Both the position numbers and the translations under genes were made by a program. Source: Methanosarcina sp. (lineage in GTDB: Archaea; Halobacteriota; Methanosarcinia; Methanosarcinales; Methanosarcinaceae). From it: DNA of 10,359 nt. The notes beneath the pieces were generated by a model, which was given only the letters and a program-made list of their open reading frames with translations, was not told where the DNA came from and did no database searches. Numbering within the stretch: the first letter of the stretch is position 1; every line of letters begins with the position of its first letter. Location of the stretch: assembly GCA_013330315.1 (NCBI GenBank), contig DUIO01000167.1, forward strand, positions 300 through 10,658, written 5' to 3'. Below are positions 7,236 through 10,359 of this stretch, piece after piece.

Positions 7236-9599
7236 ATAGCTGATAAAACTGCAATTCACGCCAGAACACAAGAATCAAAGCAGAAATGCTCGGAGTTTTG
7301 TAAGCAAAGGCCGCATTTCAATTATTCGAGCTCTCCAGCAGACAGAATATTATACCTTCAGAAAGTTGCAGGCAATCAGGCAGTTCAGGAACTGATTAAA
7401 TCAAGAGCTTTGCAAGCTAAACTCAGGATAGGCCAGCCTGATGATATTTACGAGCAGGAAGCTGACCGGGTAGCTGAACAGGTTATGAAGATACCTGACT
7501 CTGTTCTCCAGCGAAAGTGTGCTAAATGCGATGAGGATATAGAAAGGCCTTTGCAAACTAAAAAATTGCCAGGGCAGGTGTCTGTAACCCAAAATCAAGA
7601 TGTGCAGTCTATTGTATCGGATGTATTGAACTCTCCTGGTCAGTCACTGGACTCTATTACGCGTGCGTTCATGGAGCCTCGCTTTGGGCAAGATTTTTCC
7701 AGGGTGCGCGTGCATTCCGGTACGGCTGCCGAGCGGTCGGCACGGGAGGTGAATGCCAACGCCTACACGGCTGGTCACGACATTGTGTTTGGTGCAGAAA
7801 GATTTTCGCCGGGAACGACAGAAGGAAGGCGCTTGATTGCTCATGAACTGACGCATATAGTGCAACAAAAAGGTTCAACTCCTTTAATCCAGAGACAGCC
7901 TGACCAGGATGACGATCTTAATATGAGGCGGCGCGACGAGATCGCCTTATCCCGAAGGTCTCCAGGGAAATTCGAAATTGGAACCGGATTTCCTCCAGTT
8001 ATGACCCTTTTCAATTTTGTGATTAATGATTACCAGCTCAAAAAGGAACACAAAGATAACCTGAAAATCCTTGGTAAACTATTCGGTCTGATGGATACGG
8101 CCAGGTGGCAAGTTTTCGTAATCGGCCATGCAGATAGCACGGGTGAACCGGTGATCAACGACCCCTTGTCTGCAAACAGGGCTAACGAGGTCAGCAAGTA
8201 CTTAAATAGTGTGGCAAAGGGGAACTATTTCATCCAGGGTGAAGGAGCAAATCGACCTGCTGCGACCAATGAATCGATATCGGGAAGATCCAGAAATCGA
8301 CGTGTTGATATTACTTTCTCGAATCCCTATATTGACATCAACATCCCCGATCCCATACCAGACCCTAAAACTGTCTGTCAGCAATTCCCCTTCTTGTGTA
8401 ATGAGGACAAATTCTGTAATCTTTACCCCTTTTTGTGCGGTGATGGATTTTGCAAAGAACACCCCAAATGGTGCGGGCTTCCGGTGCTTTGTTTGCTGTT
8501 TCCGCCAGTTTGCGCCTGCCTTGCGAAGCCGATTGCCTGTGCATGTGGAAGGTATCCCGCATTGTGTGTCTGTCTTGCGAATCCTAAAGCTTGCATCCCC
8601 AAACTCCCGAAACCAGATGACGACAAACCTAAACGTAAGAGGGCATGTCCCACCAGGGTTGACCTGCCTTCCGGTGTAATTGAGGCAAATAAAAGCGAGA
8701 AGATAGGTTTTGCCAGGCTCTGGTATCCTTTTGAAATGAATATAGATTTTTCCCAGGACTCGTCGGGATGTGAATGTGCTTGCGGAGAATATACGCAACT
8801 GGTAAGGGGATTCTTCGAACGCGACAAGACGGGCAAGGGGTCTTGGAAGAGGGATAAGCATGAGTTGACAACAGGAGTCTACTTGCACGAAACTATTTAC
8901 CAGGAAGACGGCTTACGTGGAGTTGGTGCTTATGGTCATCGATACTGGGATGATGATACGAGAAAACAGCCTAAGCCGGATACTAAGGACGATACATTTC
9001 TACTGACAAGGGAAACCGGGTGCCAGTATCGGGGAAAAGACGAGCCGAGCATGGAAAGTGACAGGAAATATCGCGCAAGAATAAGGATGTACCTTGAGTT
9101 CGCAGGTGGCCCCGTTGATGTCTGTGAATCGCCCGGGCAGAGGCTCGGCCAGCAGACTCATTGGAGAACGTGGATTATCCATGGAGAGGCACAAGCAAAG
9201 TCCCCGCCGCCCGGACCAGTCACCCCTCCTACGAATTCCCCGAGTACTACCTCTCCTGAGGTAACTGAAGCAAAAGAGACCGATATCCCTCAGGGAAAAC
9301 AATCTCCCTCATGGTACGCCGGCGGTATCCCATCTGATGCGATATCACGTACACGAGAGTATCGGATGGCTGTGGGATTCAAAGTTGACGGAGTCACCAA
9401 ATTCTCCCTCGTGACGGTTAGAATTGAGGCATCTGAGCCAGATTTTATTACTATAATCACAACGAACAAGAGGAATCTAAATCTGAATCCCGATGACCCT
9501 AAAAACCCCATAATTGTTATGCCTGACCATCGCGAGCGGATAAAGAGAAGCATATTACTGAAGGTCGAGAACGAACTGAAGAGCTGGATATCTCCTTGA
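7236..9599 (+). CDS. eCIS-core (DUF4157) protein with OmpA-like domain and seven-unit cysteine array; canonical start missing
   Basis: The reading frame is open from base 7209. Homology to the sister leaders starts at ATA 7236 (ADKTAIHARTQESKQKCSEFC). No in-frame ATG, GTG or TTG occurs before TTG 7410, which lies inside the conserved leader. I therefore place the gene at 7236 (787 residues if ATA is used) and mark the start as abnormal. Domains in order: the shared leader and IGQPDDIYEQEADRVAEQV (to about 85); a CAKC knuckle (95-98); eCIS-core (about 125-210) with HELTH at 203-207; and an OmpA-like domain (about 250-364) with GHADSTG, LSANRANEV and GRSRNRRVDI. Next is a cysteine array (381-455), then a CECAC-containing region from 512, a Pro/Ser/Thr linker (about 656-680) and a final domain to 787. 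The C-terminal third is not recognised. The likely role is a structural or adhesive effector rather than an obvious enzyme. Loss of the start may make it poorly expressed. Confidence 0.82.
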   Translation: MADKTAIHARTQESKQKCSEFCKQRPHFNYSSSPADRILYLQKVAGNQAVQELIKSRALQAKLRIGQPDDIYEQEADRVAEQVMKIPDSVLQRKCAKCDEDIERPLQTKKLPGQVSVTQNQDVQSIVSDVLNSPGQSLDSITRAFMEPRFGQDFSRVRVHSGTAAERSAREVNANAYTAGHDIVFGAERFSPGTTEGRRLIAHELTHIVQQKGSTPLIQRQPDQDDDLNMRRRDEIALSRRSPGKFEIGTGFPPVMTLFNFVINDYQLKKEHKDNLKILGKLFGLMDTARWQVFVIGHADSTGEPVINDPLSANRANEVSKYLNSVAKGNYFIQGEGANRPAATNESISGRSRNRRVDITFSNPYIDINIPDPIPDPKTVCQQFPFLCNEDKFCNLYPFLCGDGFCKEHPKWCGLPVLCLLFPPVCACLAKPIACACGRYPALCVCLANPKACIPKLPKPDDDKPKRKRACPTRVDLPSGVIEANKSEKIGFARLWYPFEMNIDFSQDSSGCECACGEYTQLVRGFFERDKTGKGSWKRDKHELTTGVYLHETIYQEDGLRGVGAYGHRYWDDDTRKQPKPDTKDDTFLLTRETGCQYRGKDEPSMESDRKYRARIRMYLEFAGGPVDVCESPGQRLGQQTHWRTWIIHGEAQAKSPPPGPVTPPTNSPSTTSPEVTEAKETDIPQGKQSPSWYAGGIPSDAISRTREYRMAVGFKVDGVTKFSLVTVRIEASEPDFITIITTNKRNLNLNPDDPKNPIIVMPDHRERIKRSILLKVENELKSWISP
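8376..8594 (+). repeat. Seven-unit C-x3-P-x2-C protein repeat
   Basis: Within 73 codons there are exactly 14 cysteines, all in seven copies of C-x3-P-x2-C: CQQFPFLC, CNLYPFLC, CKEHPKWC, CLLFPPVC, CLAKPIAC, CGRYPALC and CLANPKAC. The first spacers are five, four and five residues (NEDKF, GDGF, GLPVL). The last three units are joined by single residues, giving CAC, CAC and CVC. Such an array could be disulfide-laddered outside the cell or bind metal inside it; I do not recognise a named family. Confidence 0.85.
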
Positions 9600-9620
9600 A
9601 GGAATTCGATCAGTAGCGAG

Positions 9621-9653
9621 GGAAAGAAAGAGACCTTAAGGAAAGAAAGAGAC
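9621..9653 (+). repeat. 14-bp direct repeat, period 19
   Basis: ggaaagaaagagac occurs at 9621-9634 and 9640-9653. It begins 22 bases after the preceding stop. The period matches that of the repeat after the first eCIS-core gene at 1844-1879, although the sequences differ. Confidence 0.75.
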
Positions 9654-9753
9654 GCATGCTCATTAAAAGTTTAAAAGCAGCGAATATAGCGGTTATCGAG
9701 ATGGAACTTACAGAAGCTGGATACTACAGTCGTGATTAATCTGCAATACACAG

Positions 9754-9759
9754 GGTGAT
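9754..9759 (+). promoter_or_regulatory. Shine-Dalgarno for the gene at 9763
   Basis: GGTGAT matches the archaeal 16S 3'-end complement (GGAGGTGATC), with correct spacing when aligned through the second GG. It supports ATG 9763 as the true start and gives the reference for judging the damaged start of the gene at 7236. Confidence 0.7.
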
Positions 9760-9762
9760 TAT

Positions 9763-10359
9763 ATGGCTGAAGAAATTGTTGCAACTGCCAAAAGACAGGA
9801 ACCAAAGCAGAAACGTTCAAATCTTTGCAAACAAAAGCCCGGTAATAATTCTTCAATATCCCCTGCTGACAGAATATTGAAACTTCAGGAAACTGCAGGC
9901 AATCAGGCAGTCCAGAGGTTAATATCAGGCATGATGCAGGTTAAACTTAGAATAAGCCAGTCCAATGATATCTATGAGCAGGAGGCTGACCGAGTGGCCG
10001 AGCAGATAATGAGGATGCCGGGTCCTGTTCTCTATCACAAGGCTGCTATGTGTGATAAAGATCAAATGTGTGATAAAGATCAAAAAAAGGTTCTCCAGGC
10101 TAAAGATTTGCCAGGGAAGTTGCGGGGAACTCATGACTATGAAATTTCACCTCTTGTCCATGAAGTACTGCAATCTTCTGGCCGTCCGCTGGACCCGGCT
10201 ACCCGTGAGTTTATGGAGCCGCGCTTCGGTTACGACTTTTCGGGAGTGCGTATGCATTCCGGTACGGCAGCTGAGCAATCGGCGCGGGATGTAAGCGCCC
10301 AGGCTTATACGGCAGGGAATAATATTGTATTTAACAAGGATCAGTTCGCGCCAGGAACG
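9763..10359 (+). CDS. eCIS-core (DUF4157) protein, N-terminal part (3' partial)
   Basis: ATG 9763 has a good ribosome site, and the frame stays open to the window end (199 codons). The product begins MAEEIVATAKRQEPKQKRSN, a leader in which the KQKC cysteine of the sisters has become arginine. It continues with SPADRILKLQETAGNQAVQ, IYEQEADRVAEQIMRMPG (about 68-86) and most of an eCIS-core domain (about 125-199, with FMEPRFGYDFSGVRMHSG). The window stops about 11 codons short of the expected HELTH, so the variable C-terminal effector part is not seen. The eCIS-core portion is closest to that of the gene at 7236 (AFMEPRFGQDFSRVRVHSG). The linker contains a tandem MCDKDQ repeat instead of the CxxC knuckle of the sisters. 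Its effector type cannot be stated from this window. Confidence 0.88.
   Translation, partial: MAEEIVATAKRQEPKQKRSNLCKQKPGNNSSISPADRILKLQETAGNQAVQRLISGMMQVKLRISQSNDIYEQEADRVAEQIMRMPGPVLYHKAAMCDKDQMCDKDQKKVLQAKDLPGKLRGTHDYEISPLVHEVLQSSGRPLDPATREFMEPRFGYDFSGVRMHSGTAAEQSARDVSAQAYTAGNNIVFNKDQFAPGT
10048..10083 (+). repeat. 18-bp perfect in-frame tandem repeat (MCDKDQ twice)
   Basis: The 18-base unit atgtgtgataaagatcaa is present twice without mismatch, at 10048-10065 and 10066-10083. It encodes MCDKDQMCDKDQ at residues 96-107. Identity at all 18 positions indicates a recent slip or duplication. It lies where the sister proteins carry CPKC or CAKC. Confidence 0.9.

Larger units (their letters stand above)
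9600..9762. other. Short intergenic gap between two eCIS-core genes
   Basis: The gap holds a 14-base direct repeat near its left end, a TATA-like stretch at about 9663-9677 (ttaaaagtttaaaag) and the ribosome site of the next gene. A 27-codon frame at 9656-9739 (MLIKSLKAANIAVIEMELTE...) is present, but it is too short and lacks a ribosome site, so I do not call it as a gene. Confidence 0.45.

Noticed and set aside
7410..7412. TTG as the start of the cysteine-array gene
   Set aside because: It falls inside the conserved leader (LQAKLRIGQ). About 58 homologous codons upstream would be lost, and no ribosome site precedes it.
8202..8888. 228-codon open frame on the minus strand
   Set aside because: It lies wholly opposite the OmpA-like, cysteine-array and early C-terminal part of the + strand gene, whose motifs are clear. 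Its own translation shows no recognisable domain.
1811..9620. Shared string cagtagcga near the ends of the first and fourth genes (about 1814 and 9611)
   Set aside because: Nine bases are expected to recur by chance many times in 10 kb, and the flanks do not extend the match.
9656..9739. 27-codon ORF (MLIKSLKAANIAVIEMELTE...) between two effector genes
   Set aside because: There is no ribosome site, no recognisable relative and a length expected by chance. It might be a gene remnant, but I cannot support it.
1..10359. CRISPR array, insertion sequence, tRNA or rRNA
   Set aside because: No regularly spaced repeats, transposase motifs, terminal inverted repeats or cloverleaf-like segments were seen by eye.

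Overview
The window most likely comes from a methanogenic archaeon, probably Methanosarcina-like. The signs are moderately AT-rich DNA with long A/T-rich intergenic gaps, an archaeal-type Shine-Dalgarno (GGTGAT) before the last gene, TATA-like elements, and a YkgJ-type cysteine-cluster protein of a style common in methanogens. The assignment is an inference. No rRNA, tRNA or taxonomic marker gene is present, and several effector domains look bacterial.

Layout (all genes on the + strand): (1) 2-1819, an eCIS-core (DUF4157) protein with a lethal-factor-like zinc metalloprotease tail, cut at its 5' end by the window edge. (2) 1855-2478, a YkgJ-family cysteine-cluster protein 35 bases downstream. 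(3) 2709-6953, a 1414-residue eCIS-core protein with two OmpA-like domains, a large unassigned middle, and a C-terminal JAB/DUF4329-like domain. (4) 7236-9599, an eCIS-core protein with one OmpA-like domain, a seven-unit C-x3-P-x2-C cysteine array and an unassigned tail. Its expected ATG is missing. (5) 9763-10359, the start of a fourth eCIS-core protein, cut by the right edge. The gaps at 2479-2708, 6954-7235 and 9600-9762 hold candidate promoters, T-tracts and small direct repeats, but no further convincing gene.

The four large proteins share one N-terminal architecture: a basic, cysteine-containing leader; an ADRILQLQ..GNQAVQ.LI motif; an LQAKLRIGQPDDIYEQEADRVA motif; an often CxxC-bearing linker; and the eCIS-core domain ending in AHELTHVVQQ. 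After this point they are unrelated to one another. This is the pattern of a cassette of alternative cargo proteins sharing a common loading or processing module. The eCIS-core domain is associated with extracellular contractile injection systems in other genomes. No sheath, tube, baseplate or AAA+ gene of such a system lies in this window, so the link to a particle is inferred from the domain family. YkgJ sits inside the array and may be an accessory or maturation factor, but nothing in the sequence proves it.
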